NCBI RefSeq assembly: GCF_024362385.1
Contig: NZ_CP101466.1
Span: 310,001-374,000 of the forward strand
DNA length: 64,000 nt
From: Arthrobacter sp. DNA4
GTDB lineage: Bacteria > Actinomycetota > Actinomycetes > Actinomycetales > Micrococcaceae
Direction: 5' to 3'
The notes beneath the pieces are model-generated. The model was given only the letters and a program-made list of their open reading frames with translations. It was not told the DNA's origin and made no database searches. Of the stretch, positions 51,858-61,224 are shown in pieces. The position numbers were made by a program, and so were the translations under genes. Numbering within the stretch: position 1 is the stretch's first letter; each line of letters starts with the position of its first letter.

Positions 51858-53345
51858 ATGCACGCCAACCCCATCCTTGCCGGCTTCAATCCGGATCCGA
51901 GCATCGTCCGCACGCCGGACGGCCATTACCTGGTCACATCGTCCTTCGAATACCTGCCGGGCCTGCCGGTCCATCACAGCCCGGATCTGGAAGGCTGGCA
52001 GCTGGTGGGCCATGTGGCCACGCGGGAGGCGCAGGTCCGGATTGCCCATGTCCCCACGCCCGGCGGCGTCTGGGCGCCGACCCTCCGCTACCGGGACGGC
52101 GTGTTCTACCTGATCGTCTCCGTGTTCCTCGGTGGGCGCGGTTGCGTTGTTTTCACGGCCGCTGATCCCGCCGGGCCATGGAGCGACGGGACGGTCATCG
52201 GGGCGGTGGACGGCATCGACCCGGACCTCGCCTGGGACGACGACGGGACTGCGTACGTGACCTTTGCCCGCCACCCGGACGCGATCCAGCAGGTGCGGGT
52301 GGACCTCGCCACCGGAGAAGCGCTCGAGAAGCCGCGGCCACTGTGGTCCGGCAGCGGGCTGTATTCACCCGAAGGCCCGCACCTTTACCGGCGCGGTGAT
52401 TGGTGGTATTTGCTGGCAGCCGAGGGCGGCACGGACAGGGGTCACGCTGTGACCGTGGCACGGTCGCGGCGGCCGGACGGCCCGTTCGAATCCGCTCCGC
52501 ACAATCCCCTCCTCACCGCCGCGGGAACCGGCTCGCCCGTCCAGAACACCGGGCACGCAGACCTCGTTGAGCTTCCCGACGGCGGAACAGCCATGGTCCT
52601 TCTGGGTGTCCGCCCGGTGGGGCTGGCGAGGTCATTCTCACCGCTGGGCCGTGAGACGTTCCTGACCACCGTGGACTGGATTGACGGCTGGCCGCACGCC
52701 CGGATGCCCCAGCCCGGCGTGACGCCGCCGGAGCAGCTTGAGTACGACTTCAGCAACGGTGCCGGGCTGGAGGATCCGCGATGGATCGGTGTCCGCAGGA
52801 CGCCCGCTGAGTTCTCGGCACCCACCTCCAAAGGGCTTCTGCTCAGGGGCGAAGGCAGCACCATGGGGTCGCCCAGGCCTTGTTTCGTCGCCCAACGCCA
52901 GCGCCACCTCGCGATGGAATTCAGGGCCGTGCTGGACGTCGGCTCCGGCGCGGGCGGCATCGCCGTGCGGAACGCCGAGGACAACTGGTTCGGCATCGAG
53001 GCCCGCCAGGACGGCGACGCCGTCAGGATCACGGCACGTGCCGTGGTCGCGGGCTTTGACTGCACCTGGGAAGCAACTGTTCCGTCCGGGGACGTTGAAC
53101 TGGCAGTCGAGGCCAGCCCGCCGCCGTCGGACTTCCGCGCTGGAGCCGTGGGCGGCGACAGGATCCGCCTGCTGGTCCGCGGCTCAGGGCCCGGCTGCAG
53201 CGCCGAAGGGGAACTGCTCACCGAACTGGACGGACGGCACTGGGCCTTCGAAACTGCCAAGGCCTTCACCGGCAGGGCTTTTGGCGTCTTTGCTGTGGAC
53301 GGCGAGGTCCTGGTCCGCGGCCTGTCCTACCGCGGCGAGGACTGA
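51858..53345 (+). CDS. GH43-family beta-xylosidase/alpha-L-arabinofuranosidase
   Basis: 495 residues from ATG 51858. The frame opens earlier with a TTG inside the palindrome, but the protein matches only from here. The catalytic Asp is in GFNPDPSIVR (Asp 13), the pKa-modulating Asp in GIDPDLAWDDDGTAYVTF, and the general-acid Glu in GLYSPEGPHLYRRGDWWYLL. WIDGWPHARMPQ ends the five-bladed propeller. The C-terminal half (about 315-495) is a jelly-roll of the GH43 C2 type (FVAQRQRHLAMEFRAVLDVG). No signal peptide, so it trims imported xylo- or arabino-oligosaccharides. Probably controlled by the IclR regulator. Confidence 0.92.
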   Translation: MHANPILAGFNPDPSIVRTPDGHYLVTSSFEYLPGLPVHHSPDLEGWQLVGHVATREAQVRIAHVPTPGGVWAPTLRYRDGVFYLIVSVFLGGRGCVVFTAADPAGPWSDGTVIGAVDGIDPDLAWDDDGTAYVTFARHPDAIQQVRVDLATGEALEKPRPLWSGSGLYSPEGPHLYRRGDWWYLLAAEGGTDRGHAVTVARSRRPDGPFESAPHNPLLTAAGTGSPVQNTGHADLVELPDGGTAMVLLGVRPVGLARSFSPLGRETFLTTVDWIDGWPHARMPQPGVTPPEQLEYDFSNGAGLEDPRWIGVRRTPAEFSAPTSKGLLLRGEGSTMGSPRPCFVAQRQRHLAMEFRAVLDVGSGAGGIAVRNAEDNWFGIEARQDGDAVRITARAVVAGFDCTWEATVPSGDVELAVEASPPPSDFRAGAVGGDRIRLLVRGSGPGCSAEGELLTELDGRHWAFETAKAFTGRAFGVFAVDGEVLVRGLSYRGED

Positions 53346-53512
53346 CCTCCGGGGTCCATGCCGGGACATGGCGACGGCGGAAAACAAGGACCCGGGCAAA
53401 CCAGGACCTCCGTCAGCCATCCTGACCGGCGGAACGCCCCCATCCGGCTTAGACTGGCCGACGCACCAGGTTGCCGCGACACGTCAACCGCTGAGCCGGC
53501 GAGAGGAGGAAG

Positions 53513-54661
53513 ATGTCCTTCTTCCAGCTTTCGCTGATCGCGGCCGTCGCGCTCCTCGGACCGCTGCTGGCATTCCCCAGGAAATGGAACCTTCCCACAG
53601 TCCTTGGGCAGCTCCTGGCAGGCATCGCCATCGGGCGCACCGGCCTGGGCCTGGTTGATTCCGCAGATCCCACATTTACGTTTGTGGCCGACGTTGGTTT
53701 CGCGCTCATCATGTTTGTCGCCGGAACGCATGTGCCCGTGCGGGACAGGGCCATCCGTCCCGCCCTGGGCGGCGGCGCGCTGCGGGCCGCCATCGCCGCA
53801 GCCCTCGCGGCGGCCGCAGGAACCGTCATTGCCTTCGCCTTCGGAACCCGACATGCGCCGCTTTACATCGTGCTGCTCGCGTCCTCGTCAGCTGCCCTTG
53901 TGCTGCCCATTGTTGATTCCCTGCGGCTGGCGGGGCCGAAGGTCCTGACGACGACGGCGCAGGTGGCGGTGGCCGATATCGCCTGCATTGTGGCGCTTCC
54001 ACTGGCCGTCGACCCGCCCAACGCACCGAGGGCAGCCATCGGGGCGACCGCAGTCGCGGCGTGTTCGGTGGTGTTGTTCTTCGTGCTTCGCTGGCTGGAA
54101 GTCACTGGCACCCGCGGGCGGGTGCACGACGTGTCCGAGGAACGGAAGTTCGCCCTGGAACTGCGGATCCAGCTTGCCTTGCTCTTCGCGCTGTCCGGGC
54201 TTGCCGTGGCGGGCCACGTGTCCGTCATGCTCGCCGGATTCTCCTTTGGACTGGTGGTGGCGGCAGTGGGGGAACCCCGCCGGCTGGCACACCAGCTCTT
54301 TGCGGTCAGTGACGGCTTCCTGGGGCCGGTGTTCTTCGTCTGGCTGGGCGCATCGCTGGACCTGCGCACGCTCGCCGGCACCCCCGCCATGGTGCTCCTC
54401 GGGGTCTGCCTTGGAGCGGGGACCCTCCTGGTGCACGGAAGCCTGCGCCTGCTGGGCCAGCCGCTGCCCCTCGCCGTCCTGTCGGCATCCCAGCTGGGCG
54501 TGCCGGTTGCCGCGGCCACCATCGGCTCCCAACTGGACCTGCTGGAACCGGGGGAAGCCTCGGCGTTGATCCTGGGCGCCCTCATCACCATTGGGGCCAG
54601 CGCCGCGGCAGGTTCACGTGCTGCCCGCACCTTTGCGCGGAACGCCGAGGCACCGGCGTAG
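53513..54661 (+). CDS. cation/proton antiporter, CPA2 type
   Basis: 382 residues with GAGGAGGA before the start. Eleven to twelve hydrophobic helices: MSFFQLSLIAAVALLGPLLAF, WNLPTVLGQLLAGIAIGRTGL, GFALIMFVAGTHVPVRDRAI, VAVADIACIVALPLAV, GPVFFVWLGASLDLRTL, ASQLGVPVAAATIGSQ. The helix containing AQVAVADIACI holds the acidic residue expected in the ion site. The protein lacks the C-terminal RCK domain of KefB/C. It may exchange K+ or Na+ for H+. It does not obviously belong to the sugar locus and ends six bases before the convergent IclR gene. Confidence 0.88.
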   Translation: MSFFQLSLIAAVALLGPLLAFPRKWNLPTVLGQLLAGIAIGRTGLGLVDSADPTFTFVADVGFALIMFVAGTHVPVRDRAIRPALGGGALRAAIAAALAAAAGTVIAFAFGTRHAPLYIVLLASSSAALVLPIVDSLRLAGPKVLTTTAQVAVADIACIVALPLAVDPPNAPRAAIGATAVAACSVVLFFVLRWLEVTGTRGRVHDVSEERKFALELRIQLALLFALSGLAVAGHVSVMLAGFSFGLVVAAVGEPRRLAHQLFAVSDGFLGPVFFVWLGASLDLRTLAGTPAMVLLGVCLGAGTLLVHGSLRLLGQPLPLAVLSASQLGVPVAAATIGSQLDLLEPGEASALILGALITIGASAAAGSRAARTFARNAEAPA

Positions 54662-54667
54662 CCAGCG

Positions 54668-55498
54668 CTACCCCCGGGAGTGGGTCCATACGCCGGTGCT
54701 CGCCTGCGCCTGGAAGCCCAGGTTGCGGGACACGGCGCGGGCGGCGGCGCGGACCGCCGGGGCAAGGACGTTGGGCGGAGTTGCACCGTCCGGAACCACG
54801 ATGGACAGCGACGCCACCACGGCGCCCTGGGCGTCGAAGATGGGGGAGGCCACGGATACGGTGCGGGACGGGACGGTCCGTCGGATCATGGCGATGCCGG
54901 TCCGCCGCACGTCGGACAGGGTCCGCCGCAGCTGGCCTTCGGGCATCTCGGGCACGCCGGGCTCGTTTTCCGGCGGGCGCTTCAGGATGGCCTCCTGGAA
55001 CTGCTGGTCCGCCCCGGCGAGCAGCACCAGGCCGATGGCGGTGGACCTCAGCGGCGCACGGCCGCCCACCCGGTATGCCACCTCGGTGGCGTCCTTCCCG
55101 GAGAGGCGTTCGATCAGCACTGCCTCCTCGTTGTCCCGGACCGCCAGCAGCACGTGGTGCCGGGTGACCTCGAACAGGTCCTCAAGGTAGGGGAGGGCAA
55201 TTTCCCGCACGCCGTGCCCGCGCGGAGAGAGGGATGCCACTTCCCACAGCCGGACCCCCACGACGTACCGGCCGTCGTCGAGTCTTTCCAGGGCACCCCA
55301 CGCCACCAGCCGGGCAATCAGCCGCAGCGCCGTGGGGGCAGGCATGTCCGCGTGGCGGGCCAGTTCGGAGAGGGTCAGGGCCCGGCGCCGGTCGGAGAAA
55401 ACGGCGAGCAGGCTCAGTGCCCGGTCGATGACCGGTTCGCCTTGTTTGGGCCGCTTTCCGCGGGCAGGCGGGGTGTCCGTGTCCGGAGTGGCAGTCAT
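54668..55498 (-). CDS. IclR-family transcriptional regulator
   Basis: 276 residues. A basic N-terminal tail is followed by the winged helix VIDRALSLLAVFSDRRRALTLSELARHADMPAPTALRLIARLVAWGALERLDDGRYVVG (about residues 22-82). The effector GAF-like domain (about 95-270) includes HHVLLAVRDNEEAVLIERLSGKDATEVAYRVGGRAPLRSTAIGLVLLAG and ASLSIVVPDGATPPNVLAPAVRAAARAV. It is divergent from the GH78-esterase operon. A perfect 15-bp palindrome lies 73 bases upstream of its start, and a similar one precedes the GH43 gene, so these are proposed targets. The effector may be a rhamnose- or uronate-derived compound. Confidence 0.93.
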   Translation of the reverse strand: MTATPDTDTPPARGKRPKQGEPVIDRALSLLAVFSDRRRALTLSELARHADMPAPTALRLIARLVAWGALERLDDGRYVVGVRLWEVASLSPRGHGVREIALPYLEDLFEVTRHHVLLAVRDNEEAVLIERLSGKDATEVAYRVGGRAPLRSTAIGLVLLAGADQQFQEAILKRPPENEPGVPEMPEGQLRRTLSDVRRTGIAMIRRTVPSRTVSVASPIFDAQGAVVASLSIVVPDGATPPNVLAPAVRAAARAVSRNLGFQAQASTGVWTHSRG

Positions 55499-55570
55499 GG
55501 CAGTGGTTCCTAGCGCCGTCGGCAGATCCTGTGGCCCACGGGGAAAGTGGTGAGCTGAACCACAATACTA

Positions 55571-55585
55571 TTCCAACCATTGGAA
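55571..55585. promoter_or_regulatory. perfect 15-bp palindrome, candidate IclR operator
   Basis: TTCCAACCATTGGAA (TTCCAA-3-TTGGAA) lies in the divergent promoter between the IclR gene (start 55498) and the GH78 gene (start 55659). IclR-type boxes have this TTCCA/TGGAA symmetry. A related site occurs at 51801. Confidence 0.65.
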
Positions 55586-55658
55586 GCTCCCTGTCGAGGG
55601 GAAATGACGGAACGCGATGCTGGAACTCCCAGCAACCGCACTTCAGGAGTCCCGCCGC

Positions 55659-58376
55659 ATGAGCGCCCCCACCCGGCTTCGGGCCGAACACCTGCCTGAG
55701 GCGCTGGGCCTGACCGTCACCGCACCCCGGCTGGGCTGGACGCCGCCCGCCGGCACCAACAGCCAGACGGCCTACCGGATCACCGCCGGCAACGGCTGGG
55801 ACACGGGCCGGCAGGAATCAGCCGCGTGCAGCGGCATCCCGTACACCGGCCCCGCGCTGGACTCCCGCAGCCGGTTCGAGTGGCGCGTCCGCACTTGGAA
55901 CACCGGCGGGAAGGGTACCGAAACCACCAGCGATTGGTCCGAAACCATGCCCGTGGAGCTGGGCCTGCTGCATGCGGCGGACTGGGCAGCGCAGTGGATC
56001 GGCCCTGAGGAACCAGAAGTGCCTGCGCCAGGGGAGCGGCCCGGGTACGCCCTCACCAAGACCTTTATGCTCCCGGCCGCCCCGGCCAAGGCCCGGGCCT
56101 ACGCCACCGCCCACGGCATTTACGAGCTCTTCATTAATGGCCACCGCGTGGGCGACCAGCAGCTGACCCCTGGCTCCACCAGCTACAACGCCACGCTCCA
56201 GGTCCAGGCCTACGACGTCGCCACACTGCTCCGCGAAGGCAGCAACACCGTCCGCGCGGTCCTCACCGACGGCTGGTACTGCGGCACCTTCGGGTACACG
56301 CGCGACGCCGACATGTACGGAACGCACACAGCCCTCCTGGCGCAGCTCGAAATTGAGTCCCCCGCAGGCAGGCAGGTCATCGGCACCGACGGCTCGTGGC
56401 TGGTGTCCGCCACGGAGATCGTCAGTGCCGACCTCATGGCGGGCCAGCGCGTCGATTTCAGGACGGCCGACGGCGGCAGCGCACCCCAAGCGGGCAGTTT
56501 GGCCACTGGCGCCCGCGCACCGAAGCCGCGTCACGCCGTCGTCCGTCCCGGTAGTTTCACTGCACTGGCCGGACCTCTCGCACCGCCCACCCGGGTGACA
56601 CAGGAGCTGGTGCCCGTGTCCATCATCCGGCTGGCCAACGGCAATCAGGTGGTGGACTTCGGCCAGAACATCCACGGCTGGGTCCGGCTCTCCAGGCTGG
56701 GGCAACGGGGGGAAACCGTCTCCCTGGAGTACGGTGAATCGCTCGGGGAGGACGGCGACGTCACCCGGGACCACCTGCGGCCGCACGATTTCCGCTTGCC
56801 AGGGGCGTTCCGCGACGCGGGCCAGGTGGACACCGTCATCTCCTCTGGGGCCGAGGGGGAAGTCTTTGAACCCCGGCACACCACCCACGGCTTCCAGTTC
56901 GTCTCCGTCCAGGGCCTGGGGGAGGACCTGAAGCCGGCGGACATTACGGGCTGCCTGGTCCGGACCGACCTGGAGCGCATCGGTACTTTCAGCTGCAGCG
57001 ATGACCGGCTGAACAAGCTGCATGAAATCGTTGAATGGAGCTTCCTTGGCAACTCCTGCGAGGTCCCCACCGACTGCCCGCAGCGCGAAAAGGCCGGCTG
57101 GACGGGTGACTGGCAACTGTTCGTCCCCACCGCCGCCTACCTTTACGGCGTGACCGGCTTTTCCCGGAAGTGGCTGCGCGACGTGCGTGCCGACCAGTGG
57201 GACAACGGAATCGTTGCCAACATCTCGCCGTCGCCCGGGCCCTCGGTCACCTCGGCGGAGTTCATGGGCTTCACCAACGGGTCTGCTTACTGGGGCGACG
57301 CAATCGTGATGGTGCCCTGGGAGCTCTACCTGGCCACGGGGGACGCGTCGATCCTCGCCGAGAACTGGGAAGCCATGCAGCGCTGGCTGCGGTTTGTCCG
57401 CACCAGCGCCGAAACACAGCGGCATGCCGCCCGGGGCGCCGCACGCACCGGCCCCGCACCGCACGAGCAGTACCTCTGGGACACCGGCTTCCACTTTGGC
57501 GAATGGATGGAACCGGGCGGCCCGGAACCTGACCTGTTCGCTGCCCGCAGTGCCGACCATGGGATCGTGGCCACCGCCTACTACCGGCACACCACGGACC
57601 TGATGGCACGCATCGCCCGTGTCCTGGGCCTGGACGCGGACGCCGCCGAGCTCGCAGAACTTTCAGGACGGATCCGGGACGCGTGGGAAACGGAATACCT
57701 CGATCCGTCCGGCCGCGTCACCCATGCCACCCAGGCCAACTGCGTCCGTGCCCTCGCGTTCGACCTCGTCAGCCCCGGGCACCGCCCCACCGTGACCGCG
57801 CAGCTCGCAGGACTGATCCGGGACGCCGGCACGCACCTGGGCACGGGCTTCCTGGCCACGCCCTACCTGCTGCCCGTCCTGGCGGACAACGGCGAACTGG
57901 ACTTGGCCTACAAACTGCTTATGCAGGACTCCGAACCGTCCTGGCTCGCCATGGTGGACCGTGGCGCCACCACCGTGTGGGAACTGTGGAACGGCATCGA
58001 CGCGGACGGCATCCCGCACCAGTCGCTCAACCACTACAGCAAGGGCGCGGTGGTGTCCTTCCTGCACCGGTATACCGCCGGGCTTCGGCAGGCCCACGGC
58101 AGTGCGGGCTGGGAACGGATCGTCATCGAGCCCCGGCCGGGGGCCGGCATCACCTCCGCCACCACCTCCCACCAGGGGCCGCGCGGCCTGATCGAAGTGC
58201 GTTGGGCTACCGACGGCGCCGTGCTGACGCTCACCGCCACGATCCCCTCCGGCACCACCGCGGAGGTAAGGCTGCCCGGTGAACCGGCCGCCGTCGTCGG
58301 GCCCGGACACCATACTTTCCTTGCCGCAACCGGCCGGGACACCGCACAACCTGAACTGATGAGGAGCACACTATGA
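55659..58376 (+). CDS. alpha-L-rhamnosidase, GH78 (second)
   Basis: 905 residues from ATG 55659, with CAGGAG nine bases upstream. It has an N-terminal fibronectin-like domain (LTVTAPRLGWTPPAGTNSQTAYRI), absent from the first GH78. Then come the binding sandwich (ARAYATAHGIYELFINGHRVGDQQLTPGSTSYNATLQVQAYDVATLL) and the catalytic barrel with NSCEVPTDCPQREKAGWTGDWQLF, YLWDTGFHFGEWMEP and VDRGATTVWELWNGI. No signal peptide. The architecture matches enzymes that act on rhamnogalacturonan fragments or flavonoid rhamnosides. It is first gene of a GH78-esterase-esterase operon with four-base overlaps. Confidence 0.95.
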   Translation: MSAPTRLRAEHLPEALGLTVTAPRLGWTPPAGTNSQTAYRITAGNGWDTGRQESAACSGIPYTGPALDSRSRFEWRVRTWNTGGKGTETTSDWSETMPVELGLLHAADWAAQWIGPEEPEVPAPGERPGYALTKTFMLPAAPAKARAYATAHGIYELFINGHRVGDQQLTPGSTSYNATLQVQAYDVATLLREGSNTVRAVLTDGWYCGTFGYTRDADMYGTHTALLAQLEIESPAGRQVIGTDGSWLVSATEIVSADLMAGQRVDFRTADGGSAPQAGSLATGARAPKPRHAVVRPGSFTALAGPLAPPTRVTQELVPVSIIRLANGNQVVDFGQNIHGWVRLSRLGQRGETVSLEYGESLGEDGDVTRDHLRPHDFRLPGAFRDAGQVDTVISSGAEGEVFEPRHTTHGFQFVSVQGLGEDLKPADITGCLVRTDLERIGTFSCSDDRLNKLHEIVEWSFLGNSCEVPTDCPQREKAGWTGDWQLFVPTAAYLYGVTGFSRKWLRDVRADQWDNGIVANISPSPGPSVTSAEFMGFTNGSAYWGDAIVMVPWELYLATGDASILAENWEAMQRWLRFVRTSAETQRHAARGAARTGPAPHEQYLWDTGFHFGEWMEPGGPEPDLFAARSADHGIVATAYYRHTTDLMARIARVLGLDADAAELAELSGRIRDAWETEYLDPSGRVTHATQANCVRALAFDLVSPGHRPTVTAQLAGLIRDAGTHLGTGFLATPYLLPVLADNGELDLAYKLLMQDSEPSWLAMVDRGATTVWELWNGIDADGIPHQSLNHYSKGAVVSFLHRYTAGLRQAHGSAGWERIVIEPRPGAGITSATTSHQGPRGLIEVRWATDGAVLTLTATIPSGTTAEVRLPGEPAAVVGPGHHTFLAATGRDTAQPELMRSTL

Positions 58377-59365
58377 CAGTGGACAACGCTACCGACGTAA
58401 TGGACCCGTCGCGCCCTGAAACTTCCCGGCCTGGAGGCAGGGAGGTTCCGCCGATGCCCGTCTTCGATGCGCCGGGAACCCCTGAGCACGTCTCGGACGC
58501 CTCATCGGTGCACCGTGAGCTCACCTACGCCAAGGCCATCGGGTTCCGGCCGCTGAAGCTGGACATCTGGCTGCCCCGCAACGCAACCGGGCCCACGCCG
58601 CTGGTCCTCTGGGTGCACGGCGGCGCGTTCCAGCTGGGCGACCGCCGGGAACTGCCGCCCACCTTCGCGCCCGACTCCGTGTTCCGGCTGCTTAACCAGG
58701 CCGGCATTGCCTGCGCCACGGTGGACTACCGGCACTCCCTGGAAGCCCCGTTCCCGGCACAGCTCCACGACATCAAGGCCGCGGTCCGCTACCTCCGTGA
58801 ATTCGCCGGTGACCTGAACATCGACCCGGACCGGTTTGGCGCCTGGGGCGAATCCGCCGGCGGCCATCTGGTGGCGCTCTTGGGACTCACCGGCAACCGC
58901 GGCGACCTGGATGGCGGTCTCGGTGTGCAGGGGCACCCAAGCAGCGTCAGCGCCGTCGTCGATTTCTACGGCGTTTCCTCGCTGGTGGACATCCCGCCCA
59001 TCAACATTCCTGACGAACTCTTTCCCCCGGCCCTGACCGCCGCTGTCCCGCCCGGAAGGTCATTGCAGCCGGAGAACATGCTGGTGGGCGGCTCGGATGA
59101 TCCCGAACTGCTGGCCGCGGCCAGTCCCGTCAGCTACGTGACGGCTGACGCCGCACCGTTCCTCCTGGTCCACGGCGATTCGGATGGCTTGGTCCCGCAC
59201 TCGCAGACCGACCTCCTGGCCGCCGCGCTCGCCAAGGCCAACGTGGAACATGAGGTGGTGACCATCAAGGGCGGCGACCACTGCTTCTTCGGCGCCGAGG
59301 ACCAGCTGGACACCATCCTGGCCGCCGCCGTCGATTACTTTTCACGGAAGCTGGGAACTCCATGA
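58373..59365 (+). CDS. alpha/beta-hydrolase esterase (BD-FAE/lipase type)
   Basis: 330 residues, start overlapping the GH78 stop (ATGA). The oxyanion motif is LVLWVHGGAFQLGDRR (about residues 78-93), the nucleophile elbow RFGAWGESAGGHLVALLGLTG (Ser about 161), the acid in VHGDSDGLVPHSQT and the His in GGDHCFFG. It resembles HSL/BD-FAE esterases that cut acetyl or feruloyl groups from plant polysaccharides. The coupling to a rhamnosidase suggests de-esterification of the same oligosaccharide. The substrate-binding cap is not distinctive. Confidence 0.88.
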   Translation: MTVDNATDVMDPSRPETSRPGGREVPPMPVFDAPGTPEHVSDASSVHRELTYAKAIGFRPLKLDIWLPRNATGPTPLVLWVHGGAFQLGDRRELPPTFAPDSVFRLLNQAGIACATVDYRHSLEAPFPAQLHDIKAAVRYLREFAGDLNIDPDRFGAWGESAGGHLVALLGLTGNRGDLDGGLGVQGHPSSVSAVVDFYGVSSLVDIPPINIPDELFPPALTAAVPPGRSLQPENMLVGGSDDPELLAAASPVSYVTADAAPFLLVHGDSDGLVPHSQTDLLAAALAKANVEHEVVTIKGGDHCFFGAEDQLDTILAAAVDYFSRKLGTP

Positions 59366-60327
59366 CATCCCGGACAGAACCAGCCGCAGGGTCCCCGGGG
59401 CTCTCCCGGAGCGCCCAGGGGGAGACCGCGGCCGGTTTCGCGGAGTACCTGGCCACGCCGGAAGGCCCGAAGTTCCTCAACCCGGACGCCGTGCGTTCGC
59501 CCGGGCCCGACGTTCCCATCCGCACGGTGACGGCGGATGGCCGGCACGGGCCGGTGGCCATCCGGATCTACGGGGAGGCCGCCGCTGCCGGCAGCCCTGC
59601 CCTGGTGTGGCTGCACGGCGGCGGCTTCGTCAGCGGGAGCGTGGACATCCCCGAATCGGATTACCTGGCACGGGTGCTCGCGGCCCAGGGGACGCCGGTG
59701 CTGTCCGTGGACTACCGCCTGGCGCGTAATGGCGTGTCCTTTCCCATCCCGCATGATGACGCCCTGGCCGGTTGGTTCTGGGCGCGGAAGAACGCCGAAT
59801 CACTGCGCCTGGATCCGGACCTGCTCTGCCTGGGCGGTGCCGGTGCCGGCGGCAACCTCGCCGTGGGCGCCGCGCTCTACCTGATCGACGCCGGCAAGCC
59901 ACTGCCCGCGAAACTCCTGCTGGCCTATCCCTTCCTGGATGCCGAACTCCCGCCGCCGGCGGGAGGACTGGACGAAGAGGTCATGGCCGGGCTGCCGCGG
60001 CACCTGCGGTTCACGCTGGAGGACTGCATCCGGACGGCGGAGAACTACGTGGGCGGTCCGGTCAGCATGGCACCGTCCTATGCCATGCCCGGCTACGCGG
60101 ATCCTGCCGGACTTCCGCCCACCGCTTTGCTTGCCTGCGAGTACGACGATGCCCGCGGCTCAACCGAGCAGTTTGCCTCGGCATTGGAGCGGGCAGGGGT
60201 TCCGGTGTCCTACTTCCTTGCCGAGGGCGCAGTACACGGCCACCTCAACCACACGGCCGGGCTGCCGGAGGGCCAGGCGGCCCTGGACTTCCTGGCGGGC
60301 GAGCTGGCGGCGGTGCGGAGGCCTTAA
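59362..60327 (+). CDS. alpha/beta-hydrolase (HSL/acetyl-esterase type)
   Basis: 321 residues overlapping the previous gene by four bases. WLHGGGFVSGSVDIPESDYLARVLA is the HGGG oxyanion motif of the hormone-sensitive-lipase group. The nucleophile position reads LCLGGAGAGGNLAVGAAL, where the usual GDSAGG is changed to GAGAGG: the catalytic serine is replaced by glycine. A His occurs in AVHGHLNHTAG. The protein may therefore be catalytically inactive or use another mechanism. No frameshift is needed to read it. It is third gene of the GH78 operon. Confidence 0.85.
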   Translation: MTSRTEPAAGSPGLSRSAQGETAAGFAEYLATPEGPKFLNPDAVRSPGPDVPIRTVTADGRHGPVAIRIYGEAAAAGSPALVWLHGGGFVSGSVDIPESDYLARVLAAQGTPVLSVDYRLARNGVSFPIPHDDALAGWFWARKNAESLRLDPDLLCLGGAGAGGNLAVGAALYLIDAGKPLPAKLLLAYPFLDAELPPPAGGLDEEVMAGLPRHLRFTLEDCIRTAENYVGGPVSMAPSYAMPGYADPAGLPPTALLACEYDDARGSTEQFASALERAGVPVSYFLAEGAVHGHLNHTAGLPEGQAALDFLAGELAAVRRP

Positions 60328-60340
60328 TCGCGGAGGCGGG

Positions 60341-61087
60341 TCAGGGCTGCCCGGAACTTTCCTCCTGGTGGCTGCTGGACCAGATGTCGCCCATTTCCTC
60401 GGTGGACTGCTCCACGATCCTGCTCATGGCCGCGTGCGCCGCGGCCGCCTGGCCCCGCTGGATCGCACTGGCCACGTCCACATGCATCTGCAGTGCTTCA
60501 TGGTCCGGAAGGTGGGGCATCAGGCCGTGCTGGGTCCGGCCCGCCAGCACCTCCGCCACGAGTTTATGCAGCTGCGAAAACATGAGGTTGCCGGAGGCGT
60601 CGAGGACCGCTGCATGGAACTCGATATCCAGTCGCAGGAAATCGTCCTGGTCTCCCCGCTGCCCGGCCGCCCACAGCCTGGCGGCCATGGAGACAAGGTC
60701 GCTGGCCTGGTCCAGTGAGGCGCGTTCGGCGGCCAGGCGGGCGGCCTGCGGCTCAATGGCGCCGCGCAGCTCGTTAAGGGCCTGCAGCTGCTCCAGCCGC
60801 TTGGCCGAGGCCAGCCGCCACCGGATCACCTGGGGGTCGTAGAGGTTCCAGCTGGCCTCAGGCTGCACCACTGTCCCGAGACGCCGGCGGGACTCGAGCA
60901 TGCCCATGGACGACAGGACCCGGGTGGCCTCCCGGATCACGGACCGCGACACCTTGTGCTGCGCCTCCAGCTCGTCCAGCCGCAGGATGGAGTTCGGTGC
61001 CAGCGTTCCCTCGGCAATGGCGAGCCCCAGGTTCTCGACCAGCGATGAATGCAGGTCAGGGGACAACGCCGCCTTTGGGATGGTCAT
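60341..61087 (-). CDS. GntR-family (FCD) regulator
   Basis: 248 residues from ATG 61087; TTG/GTG-like upstream options extend to 61108. The winged helix is at LHSSLVENLGLAIAEGTLAPNSILRLDELEAQHKVSRSVIREATRVLSSMGMLESRRRLG (about residues 11-70). The FCD domain (about 95-225) has LRLDIEFHAAVLDASGNLMFSQLHKLV and HEALQMHVDVASAIQRGQAAAAHAAM, with the metal-binding Asp/His set. Divergent from the sugar ABC transporter at 61225, its likely target, with 137 bases between. The gluconate-type GntR/FCD sequence suggests a sugar acid or sugar effector. Confidence 0.92.
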   Translation of the reverse strand: MTIPKAALSPDLHSSLVENLGLAIAEGTLAPNSILRLDELEAQHKVSRSVIREATRVLSSMGMLESRRRLGTVVQPEASWNLYDPQVIRWRLASAKRLEQLQALNELRGAIEPQAARLAAERASLDQASDLVSMAARLWAAGQRGDQDDFLRLDIEFHAAVLDASGNLMFSQLHKLVAEVLAGRTQHGLMPHLPDHEALQMHVDVASAIQRGQAAAAHAAMSRIVEQSTEEMGDIWSSSHQEESSGQP

Positions 61088-61224
61088 GAATAAATCATAT
61101 GGGGGCATAGCAAGGTCTTGTATATGTCTGCCTTATTTGTCTATGCTCGCTGAACAGAGCAGACGTAACGAGGCGTTTGTAACCAGCCCGCGCTGATGCG
61201 GGCCTAAAGGCAAAGGGAGTCGTA

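Noticed and set aside
55818..57590. 590-codon open frame on the minus strand
   Set aside because: Antisense to the second GH78 gene, whose domains are unmistakable.
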